DNA of 64,000 nt from Cinclus cinclus. Lineage: Eukaryota > Chordata > Aves > Passeriformes > Cinclidae. The translations under genes and the position numbers were made by a program. Numbering within the stretch: the first letter of the stretch is position 1; each line of letters starts with the position of its first letter. A model generated the notes under the pieces. That model ran no database searches. It saw only the letters and a program-made list of their open reading frames with translations, and was not told where the DNA came from. The stretch spans positions 59,877,158 to 59,941,157 of the forward strand of contig NC_085049.1 in the NCBI RefSeq assembly GCF_963662255.1, written 5' to 3'. This document shows, piece after piece, positions 47,507 through 58,209 of the stretch.

Positions 47507-50500
47507 TCAGGTCATTCTCCTTTGATCCCAGACTACACCTTTCACAATAATTTCTTCCCCACGTTTCATTATGGGCCACAGAAGGGATGGGGTTTTTTTC
47601 AGGGCACCTACATCTTTCTTGTCCACATGCTCTAAATACCTTCTGTTCATCTTCCACTCAGCTTTAACTGGTGGGTCCTGAAGAAGCAGCAAACAATAAA
47701 TTTGGCAGCACTGCAGCAGGAACTGTGTTTCATTTTCAGTTCCTATGTGAATAGCAGCTTCCTGAAAATCAAATGAGAATAGTTTTCAAAGTTTTGTAAT
47801 GTTATATTGATGTATTATTATGTTGCTTCCCTGCTCTCATTCTGTGCAGCTGCCCCAGAGGAACTAAGCACTCAAGAACTTCATTTGTCAAAGCTGCTGG
47901 TACTGTTTGAATGGGACATGCAGGGGTCCTAGGGTCACTTTAAAGGTTCTTCTGTTTCCTAAGTCCTGACTTCTGGATTGTGCCAGCATCCAGCACCTGT
48001 CTCTATTTTCTCATACAGATATCTGCAAGGCATTTGGTAAGACCAAGCTCTTGGAAAAGCCCAGCAAGCTGCAAAAGAAGGAAGCTCCTCTTTGGAAGTT
48101 TTGTATATCTGTGATATGTATGTCATATCTTCCACAAAAAAAGCCCACTAGAGACTAGTCCATGTGGATAGCAGCTCTGTGTACATCAACAGCCTCTGCA
48201 CACTCTCCTCTGCCTTCCCAGGGGTTTGGCTGCTTGTGTTCAAAACCAGCTCAGATTTAGCATGCCATATAGCCTTGTATTCAACTCCTGCAATAACAGC
48301 CAAGCTGGCAGAAAGGGTGGTGTGAGAAGGAGTTATGAGAAGCCTCATCTTCACCCACAGACTGGCCACCAATTGACCCAGGAGCTGAGTGCCTGACTGA
48401 GCTGTGGTGTTGGGATGCCTGTGCCCAGCCTTGCTGGTCCTGATGCACAGACCAACTTCACAGCTTTGTCTTGACCTGGCTGTTCACTGTGAGCTTGCCC
48501 AGTAGTCACTGGTTTGTGGCAGACCCTGATCACCATCACTGGCCCTTTGCTCTTTGCTTGGGTTCAGTAGGACTGTGCCTTTGTTGGTAGGGGCATGACC
48601 CTGCCTTGTCCTTACAAGGTTATATGTACTTGAGAATATTTTGGGAGTATATGGGCTGGAAGGACCTAGCCACAAGTGGAAAACAACCTCATGCAGAAAC
48701 CGCTCATATTTTAATTAACAAGATGCACAGACAATTGAACCACTGCCCCAGTTCCTGGGCTCTATCTTTACTTACTTGAACAATCTTGTTGTAAACCATT
48801 GAGTTTTGGTGATAGTGTTGCCTGAACAGTTCCATTATGTCTTGCATCATCATCTACAGAACAATCATAGCACAAAGCAGGCTGTTACCATGTGGTAAGG
48901 CAAGCACTGGGAATTTTTGTTTTTCATATTGGGTCAATCAGTAATGGAGAAGTCACTCATTTCAGGCTTTGGAGGAAGGTCCCATAAAAGCAACACAGGG
49001 TTGAGAAATTATTTCTGCACTCATATATGTGCCTCATCCAGCTGGACAATACAGATATATGTACAGGTATATGTACAGTATATGGCTGTGTATGATGGGA
49101 CACAGAATCATTTAATTTTGGAAGGCTCTCACAGAGATCCTCAAGTCCAGCTTCCTGCTTCTTTGCAGAATAGCTTAACTCTTAGAGGGAAAGACCTGTT
49201 TTTTATTGAGTGCTGCTCTCATACCTAGGGTTGCCAGAACTTGGCTAGCTTCACCAGCCCTCTCAGCTCAGACGTTATCCCCAGTGTCATTGCTGACAGA
49301 TTTTGAGCAGTGTCCTTAGCAGAAGCAAGATTCTAAATGAATGGCAGATGCCGATGGCCCTTTTACACAGAAACATAAAATACCTTGGTCAAAGCATTAT
49401 TCCAAAGTGGAATGTCAAGAACTAATTCTCTGGTTCCTTCCATTCCTCACCCACCACCCTTTGAGTCCAACACCTCATTTTCTCTTGTATCTGACAGCAG
49501 GTTTGTCTGCTGCTTTATCTCATGCCCTTTTAGCTTGTATCTCTGAGCACAATAGTCCATACCATCAATACAGTTATCTGTGACCTACCTGTGTTTGATG
49601 CAAAGCCTCTGGAGTGGTGTCTAACTTCCACATAAAGCAGTCCATAGCTGTTTATTTTAGCCTGGTGTCTTCTTGCAGCTATATTTTCTCTTTTCTCTGA
49701 CATCGGGTCACTTTATCTGGAATCCAGGTTTAATTCTGCTGGGGGTGACATTCAGTGGATTTCTGTTTTCTTAAGAATATCATTTATATAAACTCTGTGC
49801 AATTAAAGCTCCATTGTCCCAGACAAGGAAGCTGAGTGAACCAGTCTAGGGGCTTGTGTCCAAACCTGCAGGAATGTTGTTTCCAGCAAATGATTGGGTG
49901 GTTTGATCTCATTAATTGGGCAGATATGAATGCCAGATTGTAACATTACAGATATGAATAGTGCATATGCTGCTGCCTAATGTCTCTGTCCAGCTTCAGG
50001 TACTCTGCATCTCTGATTTGGGCATGATATTTTCTATATCTCTAAAAGCTTATTTCTTTCCTCCTTCCAGCAGCACCTGTGCAAAAGTTCAGCAGTGTTA
50101 GGGCTTCATGGGCCTAAATTTGTCCAAGAAAAGGATGCAGTCCTACAGTGTGCTGGGTCTGGCTGAGGTGGAGTTAGCTTTCTTCACAGCAACCCTTATG
50201 TTGGTGTGTGGTTTGGGTCCAGAATGATGCTGATAGCACACTGATGGTTTGGGAGGTGAGGGATGGGCTGGGGTTTGTGGACTTGGCTTTCTTCCCCTTC
50301 ACTAGGCATATAAAGTTTCTCTGCTGAACACCAGCCTCTACCAATGCAAATTCTTGGTTAGCAGGATACAGTGGAAGCAAACTCAGCACTGTCATCCTTA
50401 TTAGTTGAATGATAGCATTAGAGTCACTGCTGGCCATGTACTCAGTGTTGTTAATCATTAGAGCAGCATTCAGAGGACTAATCTGCATACATGCCCTATG

Positions 50501-50746
50501 ATATATAAAAGCAGAACGATTTTGAAATTACTACCTTTGCTTTCATATTTAAAATGTTATGCATGTGATAAAAATACAACAGACACTTGTCTGCATTTGT
50601 ACCGTGTTGGGTGGTACCACTCTGTACACTTTGTAAGGGCCATTCTGGGGGCTAGGTCCGAAGAAGCAGAGTGGTCCTGCTTTTTTCTTACCCTTTGCAT
50701 TTGGTGTTTTCACCAGTGGAAAGCCCAACACAGCTCTGCCAATGCC
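47507..50746 (-). CDS. Candidate unrecognised multi-exon protein gene (3' part)
   Basis: Five minus-strand blocks join with matching phases: 50746-50692, 50495-50332, 49647-49589, 48853-48776, 47761-47507. Splice sites are mostly good: acceptor CCCATCCCAG and donor GG then GTAAGA for the first, CAG then GTAGGT for the third, CAA then GTAAGT for the fourth, TTTTCAG before the fifth. The weak point is the second donor (CTG then GTGTTC). The joined frame stays open for about 200 codons to TGA at 47507. It looks helical and HEAT/ARM-like, for example MMMQDIMELFRQHYHQNSMV and EAAIHIGTENETQFLLQCC. The last exon may instead end at 47640 (AAG then GTATTT). An ATTAAA poly(A) signal lies at 47097-47102. 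I do not recognise the family; MEI1, an ARM-type meiotic protein also on human 22q13.2, is one idea without direct support. It could also be a decayed gene. Confidence 0.45.
49100..49290 (-). mobile_element. CR1 LINE 3'-end fragment
   Basis: ACAGAATCATTTAATTTTGG followed by GGAAGGCTCTCACAGAGATC and AAGTCCAGCTTCCTGC is the reverse complement of a CR1 3' end. It is short and diverged, inside an intron of the candidate minus-strand gene. Confidence 0.6.
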
Positions 50747-51970
50747 CTGGGATGGGAGAGAGAAGTACAGTCTGGGAAAGAGGCAGTGGGGAAAGTCTTT
50801 CCCACCCATGTGCTAGCAGGGCTTTGGGATTCAGACATTAACACCGACAGTGGTGACTGCAGCTCCTAGTTTTGCTTGTTTTGATGAGCTGATTATGTTG
50901 ATAACCTCAGACAACGAGCATGAGCAGGTGCAGGAGTTTGTCCTTTCTGTAAAAGCAGTACTGACTGTCAGAGTGTCACACTAAGCATCCCTGAAACCTG
51001 GCAATATGGGGACTCTACCCTCAGCCTGACACTACCACTGGTGTTGGGAAAATAAGAGTTACAGCTGCTGAGCCCCTGGCAACCATTCACTGAACCAGTT
51101 GTGTCTGCTGAGCTGGGAATTAACCCCATTGAACAATAAATAGGGTGGGATTTTTATGCTAAAAATCACAGATCTTCAAGTTTCAAGGATAAGAAAAGAC
51201 AGTAAGGTTTGAAGTGCCTGTAAGCAGGACATGGATGAGCTCTAGAGGTGTGATGGCTGCTGGATCATAAATGGCTGGGTGAGTAGAAGGTGCCACCCAT
51301 TTCTGTGGCTGGATTTTACAGGCTGCCGTCTGCCTAAAGCACGAGATTCCTTGGAAACTGAAAGCAACCCCCACTTTGCAGTACTGACTCCATTTCTCTG
51401 CAGCCAAGTGGGAGGCACATCCTCTTCTCCCTGGGCTGGGGATAGGGAGAGGAACAGCTTGGCCACAGCCCAAACACCACGGTTGTGCTTTCTGCTCCAG
51501 ATTCCCTAGTGCCATCTGGCTTCCCAGCCTGACCCTGCCTGCTTGATGCCAGAGGAAATTAAAGATTCACAAAAAGTTCACAGTAACTATAAGCTAACTA
51601 ATTAACCTTGGAAACATGACAGTGGGGTGCTGGAGCAATGGAACTGTGAAGAGACCCCTGGAAGAGAATGCTATGAATCCTTATGTCCTTGACAAGTAAT
51701 GGTTCAAATAGATTCAAGCAGATTCAAACTGCAACAGAGGTTTAACAAAATAAGGTTTAACAATAACTTAGCAACAGGTGACAGGATGTAAAGACAACTT
51801 CAAGTTACCTTAGATGATTATAATTTTAAAGAACACATCCCCAGGGGAATTTGTATGTGGAAATGAGAGGATAATGAACTGGGCTGAGATCAGCACATGC
51901 ACATTAAAACTTCTGTTACACAAACATGAGTGACCAATCTCCTGTTTCTGTATGATTCTTTTTTGGTTAC

Positions 51971-52409
51971 CTTTTTGTAAAAGGACTCTGCTTGTTTTTC
52001 AAAAGGTTGGGAAAAGCCTGGCACCCTATTCTTCAGATTTGTAATAAAAATCTTGCCTCGATTCAATGTGTTGATTGGCTCTTGCACACCAGAATTCTCC
52101 TCTTTAGGGATAATATCCTGAGGAGCTTCACCCCATATTAGAAAATATGTCTCTTCATGCAATAGAAATTATGATTGAGAGGATTCATTTCCTTTGGCAT
52201 AATAAAACAAAACCATGGGAGAGGAAAAAGAAATAAACCAAGTCCTCGTCCTCTTGCCCACATGTAGGGAGGTGTCAGCAATAACTTCAAAATTAAACAG
52301 CACATTTTTCATAGCTCTTCCATTTTCAGACCAAAATAAATAGGTTTCTGGAACTTTTTTTGCTTCAATTGTTAGAAACTGCTGAGTTGTAGCGTAGATG
52401 TTTATAGCC
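51971..52409 (-). other. Two adjacent open frames with splice-like ends, function unknown
   Basis: On the minus strand 52409-52169 follows an acceptor-like CTAACAG and stays open for 80 codons to TAA; its residues include KVPETYLFWSENGRAM. Next, 52117-51971 follows CTCCTCAG, is exactly 49 codons, and ends AAAAAG then GTAACC, a good donor; it includes GKIFITNLKNRVPGFSQPF. They could be upstream exons of the candidate gene to the left, an unrelated gene, or chance frames in AT-rich DNA. I do not recognise them, and their phase link to 50746 is not established. Confidence 0.25.
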
Positions 52410-53048
52410 CTGTTAGAGATGTCAAAACTTCATGAGGGATTATTGTGTTCATCTTACAAGGACTTGGCAAATCATGCAAGGGGAAAATAGAAGATAATTT
52501 TCCAAAACAGTAAAAGTAACACCATAGGATGGAAGAATAGAAAAGCATGTCACAGAGAGAGCATGGTGACGTGCTTGAGGGAAGATGTCATTGCTTTGTC
52601 TGGTCAGGGATTGCCCTGGGCTGCTGACACCTGGCTTGGTCGCAGAAAAAATTGACCCACTGTGCCCCAAAACTGGACCAACCAAATAAGATTAGGGTGC
52701 CTCCATGGAAATGTGTTTAAGAAAGGGCAGGGAACACTGAAAAGGGAGAGATAAGTCCAGGGCAGGTACAATATCCAACGGGATGATGAGCAGTGGAAGA
52801 GCCCATGCAGGAGCAGCTGAGTAGGACAAAAGGAGCAGCAAGAGCAAGGGACCCCCAAGCACCAACCCCAGCTTCTGCACCACCCATGGTCTCACCAAAG
52901 GGTCTGGTTGTAACCTGCAGCATGGGGTGGGGAAACAGGACAGGGGGAGGTGAGGCAGAATGACAGAATGTCTGATTATATATCAAGGGATGGAGCATGT
53001 TCATGCAATGTCTCAGAGGAGAAGGGGGAAGAGGAGAAGTCTCCTAGG

Positions 53049-53245
53049 GAATCATAGAATGTTTTGGATTGGAAGAGACTTTAATGGTCATCTAGTTCCA
53101 ACCTCTCTGCCTGGGCCTTCCACTAGACCAAGTAGCTCAAAGCCCCATCCAGCATGGCCTTGAACTCTTCCAGGGATGGGGCACCCCCAGCTGCTTTGCA
53201 GATTTCTATGACTGCTCTTTCTTTACTGTGTGGTAAAAAGGTAGG
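53049..53245 (-). mobile_element. CR1 LINE 3'-end fragment
   Basis: ATCATAGAATGTTTTGGATT, then GGTCATCTAGTTCCAACCTC, and the CCACTAGACCAAGTAGCTCA phrase are the reverse complement of the conserved CR1 3' end. The element is inserted leftward, about 1.3 kb before GbE. Confidence 0.85.
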
Positions 53246-54352
53246 GGAGGCAAGTGGGGAGAGATTTCAGTGAAGTCATTTGAGGCCTCCCTCAGCAGCA
53301 GTGGGACACAACCTCACCAAGACCAGTCAGCCTCTCTGTTTGCAGCCAGCACTTTCCTTCTGCCCTGGGGTATCAGCCTGGTTTTTCCTGAAATGCTGCA
53401 TATTTTCCCCTCACACCTGTTTCTTCCCTCCTCTAAACCATCCCAAACAGTATGAGGTTTTTTCTGCCCTCAGCATCCAGCAGCAGTTTCTCAAGCCCCT
53501 TAGCCCTTATTTTGCATGTGTGCCCTGGACTTAACCAGAACATTCCTGCCAGAGGTTAACCCCAGGCATTACATGGATAATCCGTGAAAGCTTTTTGCCT
53601 CCAGTTCCAAGTAACCATGACTATAACAAGTCCAGAGGTGCTGTCTGGAGCTCCACCCTGGCTCTTCTGCCCCTTATCTCTCTACCAGGCAGTCAGGGCT
53701 CAGAGACAGGACAGAAATCCCAGCTGCAAGCCAAGAGGGTTAAGAAAGTGAAATGCCTGTGCTCGTGGTCTGGCTGTGCTGCACTGTTTATCTCCAGTGC
53801 TAAAATGAAGTGGCTTTGCAGGCCACTGTGACCATGGGGATGCTGTGCCACGCTGCTATCACCATCCCTGCTGTCATTTTGGGCTGGCAAAGCCTCCCAC
53901 CCTTGTGGCAGCTGGGAGCTCCAGGGCTGGGAGCAGCTGTGGGGCAGCTGCAGCTGTGGAGCCCTTGTTAAACCAGGGGGTTGTGGGGAAAGCAGTGACC
54001 ATGGCAAGAAGGCAGGACTGGAGAGAGTTGCTGGAGCTAGAAACAGAATCTTCGACTGAAAGACCAGAGTGCCAGGGAAAGGGGATGGCAAGGCACCGCA
54101 GTGCCCTCAGCACAGCAGGACTCTTGGGAGAAAACCAGGAAAATTAGTGCTTGGGCAAGGATCACCTTCAGGAAAGTGGAGCCAAGCACTGGCTTTGGCA
54201 GGAGTGAGAGGGAAAGAGGATTGATCTCTTTTTTTCCCCCACTGAAAACTGCCTTTTTTTCCTTCTCTCCTCAGACAGTGAGACCTTTGCTTTGGCACCT
54301 GACCTGCAACTACAGGGCTAGTCCTCCTCCTCATGTGGTTGGTTTCTTTCCT

Positions 54353-54458
54353 GATTAAAAGTGATTAGGTAGCTCTAAAACCTGCAGAAATGTGACTGAG
54401 GGGAACAGAGACAAAGAGACCCTTCAAGATCTCTTAAATCCCCAGGGCAGTATTTAGA
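54353..54458 (+). promoter_or_regulatory. GbE promoter: homeodomain cores and TATA-like box
   Basis: TATTTAGA at 54451-54458 is a TATA-like box about 100 bases before the ATG, giving a probable start of transcription near 54480. About 90 bases further up, two GATTA cores ten bases apart (54353-54358 and 54363-54368) read TTAATCA and CTAATCA on the minus strand. CRX/OTX homeodomain factors prefer such sites in photoreceptor genes. Activity is inferred, not shown. Confidence 0.45.
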
Positions 54459-54554
54459 GAGCCCTGAGGAGAGAACTGGAGCAGAAAGACCTGCCAGGAC
54501 CTTCCTGTCCTTCTCCCTCCTGCTGCACCGTCTGTTGCCAACATCTCCTGCACC

Positions 54555-57500
54555 ATGTCGCTCTCTGAAGCAGAGGTGCAAAGTGCCCGTGGTGCCTGGG
54601 AGAAGATATTTGTGGATGCTGAAGACAATGGGACAGCTGTGCTGGTCAGGTAAGGAAAGAGCCCAGCCAATTGCTGCCCTGGAAGGGTGAAGGAGGAACA
54701 GCAATGATGGAGTTACTGCTGAGGAGCATGTCTTGATGTTTTTCATGCAGCCCTTGCTAGGAAGAGGAGCAATCCATACAAGGAAAAATAAAAAGAAAGG
54801 GGTAAGGGGCTAGGAAAAGAAGAGACAAGAACAATATCTTCACCCATGTAAGGTAAAAAAAAGAAAGTAGTATGAAAAAGAATGGGAACAAAACATGGGC
54901 GTTGTTTCCCTCTTCCTCTTTACCTCTGAACTATTTTAATGCTTTTTTAAAAAACTCAGTGTTTCACTTCTAATTATCCTTCAGCCTCAGCCCATCTGTT
55001 CCATTGTATTATACCCTTTCTGTAGACTTGCCTCTCTTAGTTTCCATCCTGTTTCCCACTCTTCTGTTCACCTTTCACATATTCCACTCTCATCTGGGAC
55101 TTACATCACCTCCATAAGCATGGATCAGTTCAAATACTATTTCTGGTTATCAGAACTTTACCCTTCCCTCCAGCTTTCTTATATATCACACCCTGTGCCT
55201 GGATCACCTTCACAAAACATTACATGCTGCTCTTTTCTTCTGTAGGCTCCATAACCTGAGCACAGTTAGGGTCAGAAATGCAGCCATAAGATGTTAGTAG
55301 CATCCAGTAGCTTGCCTCCCTGGGGTAATTTACTCTAGAAGGTTTTCCTGTAGTGTCCTACAGCCCCAGACCTGCCTATAGAGAAGTTCAGGGCTTCCCA
55401 GCACAAGAGAGACATGGCTATACTGGGAAAAGTCCAACAAAGGGCCAGGAAGATGATGTGGGTACTGTAGTGTATCTCTCCAATAAGGAAAGGCAGAGAA
55501 GGCTATGACTGTTCAGATTCAAGAAGAAAAAGCTCAGGGGAATCTTACCAGTGTGTACATAAAAACATGAAGAGAGAGTGCAAAGAAGGCAGAGCCAGGC
55601 TTATCTCAGTGGTGCCATGAGACAGGACCAGAGTCAGTGGACCCAAACTGAAACACAGGAGGTTCCATTGAACATCAGGAAACACTTTTTACTTCCGAGT
55701 GCAACTGAGCACTGGCAGAAGTTGCCCAAAGAAGTTATTAATTCTCCATACATGGAGATACTCAAAAGCCATCTCGTCGTGATCCTGGCCAACTGGCTTG
55801 GCCAGTGGTGTTGACCCAGATGACCTCCAGAGATTCCTTCAAGCCCAACCATTTTATGACCGTGAAATGCAATGTGGAATTTGTTATGGATATTTCAGGT
55901 GGATAACCAGTTCACCCAATGGAGTAAACTGCTTTTTTTAGGAGTTTGACCAAGATGGCTGTTATTGATCAAAGGTAATTTCAAACACACTGAATTGTGT
56001 TACTTTTGAATAAATGGAATGAGCTGTACCCCATACTCAAACAACAATCCATCACAGGTAGTAAGAAAGCTTTGCAGTGGACTATAGGAAAGGGTTAATT
56101 AACACAACAAATAGCAGGGTTTCACTATGAAAACACCCATCAGTATCACATTGGTCATATCTGCTGTCCAGAACATCTTTGGAAATGTCAAACTGTCACA
56201 GTCATCCCATGTGAATGTGTTCCCGCTTCTCTGTGAAAGTAACACAGAGATAACGCTGAGAAAATATTAACTTTAGAAGGAGTGGAATAAGTTCATTTTA
56301 GGTTTTAAGGTGGAATGAGCAAAGGAAATACCCTGGGGAGAGGCAAGGGAGAGAGGACTGGCTGCTATGTGCATGGGGGTTATGCACAGGTGCAAAAGGC
56401 AAAGGAGAAACAAGGAATGCAGAAGTGTCTGTTCTAATAAAGAGAAGGGGAAAAGGGACATCAATACATAAGCCAAGGCCCAGAATATGTGGCCATGTCT
56501 GCACTGATACCTTGGTCCACAAGTCAGGACATCTCTCATTTCTCAACAGGATGTTTACCGAGCACCCAGACACCAAGTCCTACTTCACACATTTCAAAGG
56601 CATGGACTCTGCCGAAGAGATGAAACAGTCAGATCAAGTCAGGGGCCATGGCAAGAAGGTTTTCAGTGCCATCAATGACATGGTGCAACACCTGGACAAC
56701 TCTGAGGCTTTTCTTGGGATAGTGACCCCACTTGGCAAGAAGCATGCCACCCAGCTGAAGATTGACCCCAAAAACTTTAGGGTGAGTGAGCAGCCCTTTT
56801 CCCAATTGATGTAATTGTGAGGAGGGTGTGTTTTCCCCTTTGAAGGGTAGAACTGAGGAACATAGGCTTTGTATGTAGAAATATGTATATATATATATAT
56901 CCCTCAGAGAATGGAGGTGGTGGAAGGTGAGATGGTTGATGGTAGAAGGCAGGAGTGAGAGATGTGGCGTGGGTGGGGAAGGGCTGTGCAGCAGATGAGG
57001 TGCAGGCAGGTGATGTGGTGCTCAGTGGGAGCTGCACAGCTGCCCATGAGCTGTAGAGTGTTTTCTTGGTGCAATGTGATTCCCACACCTGCCATTTAAT
57101 AACAACACACAGAAAAGCAGTTTAACGCTGGACTTCAGTCCCTGATGTATTTTTTATCTTGTAACAGGAGCTGTGTTCTTCTAGGACAACTAAACTAGCG
57201 GTTATTGAGCAACAATGACAACAGCATTGTCATCATTAAACAACTCAAATAATAAATACAGGATCAAATTACTTACCCAGATCCACCTAAGGTCACTGGC
57301 AGAGTGCATTTATAACTATTTTTCTGCCTTACACAACAAAAAGAGGCACCTTCTGGCAAAGATTACTTCCAAATGAAGGTGATTTCAAAAGCAGTGGGCC
57401 CAGTTTCAATGAGTGGGAAAATAAGTGATTTTTGTCTGAAAATGCTTTTTCAGGGTAAAGACACACACAAAACAATAAATGCTGCAGAGGAAAGGAGTTG

Positions 57501-58104
57501 GCATTTTGAAGTATGCCACCTACCTAGTGACTGCAAGAACTCTGCTAGAGAGTGCTGGATAGCTAATGAGCAGGAAAGATCAGGGAAAAACTTACCCTCC
57601 ACGCTGTGTATTCCACAGGTGTCCAGCAAGGGGCTCATCGTGGCCTCTACTTATTTGGGACAGTCCCCTGCCTCGAGAGGGATTGCAGTGGATGGATGAA
57701 GCACATCAGTCCTATACAGCCATCCTTGAGTGATAGGTGCAATCAACACTAATTAGATACAGGGTAGTTAAAAACACCAGCAGCAGTTTTTTGTGAATTC
57801 TATAATGCACTTTATTTTCCGTGCCCTGTTACAAGCTCTGCACGTCATGTGCTGTGAATTGTTCTTGTACCCCTTTCTGCCCTCCAAGAATCCCAACTAA
57901 AGATATGCAAGTTCTTATTGCCTCTAATGTGGAATAAAGTTCACATTGGTTGATTCTTCCCTTCTCCTTGTTTAGATTATCTGTGACATTATCTTACAAT
58001 TGATGGAGGAGAAATTTGGCGGGGACTGCAAAGCTTCCTTTGAGAAGGTGACCAATGAAATCTGTACCCACCTGAACAATATCTACAAAGAGGAGGGCTG
58101 GTGA
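54555..58104 (+). CDS. GbE: Globin E (eye globin)
   Basis: Three exons, 54555-54649, 56550-56781 and 57976-58104, encode 151 residues. The introns fall in the two classic vertebrate globin positions, after codon 31 plus two bases (B12.2) and after codon 109 (G7.0). Key residues are in place: Phe47 (CD1) in HFKGM, distal His65 (E7) in RGHGKKV, proximal His97 (F8) in KKHATQLKI. The protein begins MSLSEAEVQSARGAWEKI and ends AYKEAGW-like, here IYKEEGW. The wording is that of bird GbE rather than myoglobin or cytoglobin. In chicken GbE is an oxygen-binding, myoglobin-like protein of retinal photoreceptors thought to supply oxygen in the avascular retina. Nothing suggests loss of function. No second globin gene was seen in the remaining 6 kb. 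Confidence 0.93.
55385..55868 (+). mobile_element. CR1 LINE 3' fragment in GbE intron 1
   Basis: The block runs in plus orientation from the 3' part of the CR1 coding region into the 3' UTR. It carries GGCAGAAGTTGCCCAAAGAA and ends TTCAAGCCCAACCATTTTAT, the CR1 terminal phrase. It is diverged, with no intact frame. Confidence 0.85.
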
Positions 58105-58197
58105 GGATGTGCACCCTCCAGACTCTTCAAACAACTTGCCAGCACTGATTTGATGCTTTTGAGCCCCCAGCCACCGCTGGAAAAATTTAAATTTAAA

Positions 58198-58203
58198 AAT
58201 AAA
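58198..58203 (+). terminator. Poly(A) signal of GbE
   Basis: AATAAA lies 94 bases after the GbE stop codon in an A-rich stretch, giving a short 3' UTR. Confidence 0.7.
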
Positions 58204-58209
58204 AAAGGC

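Noticed and set aside
56884..56901. TA dinucleotide run in GbE intron 2
   Set aside because: A short simple repeat of no evident function.
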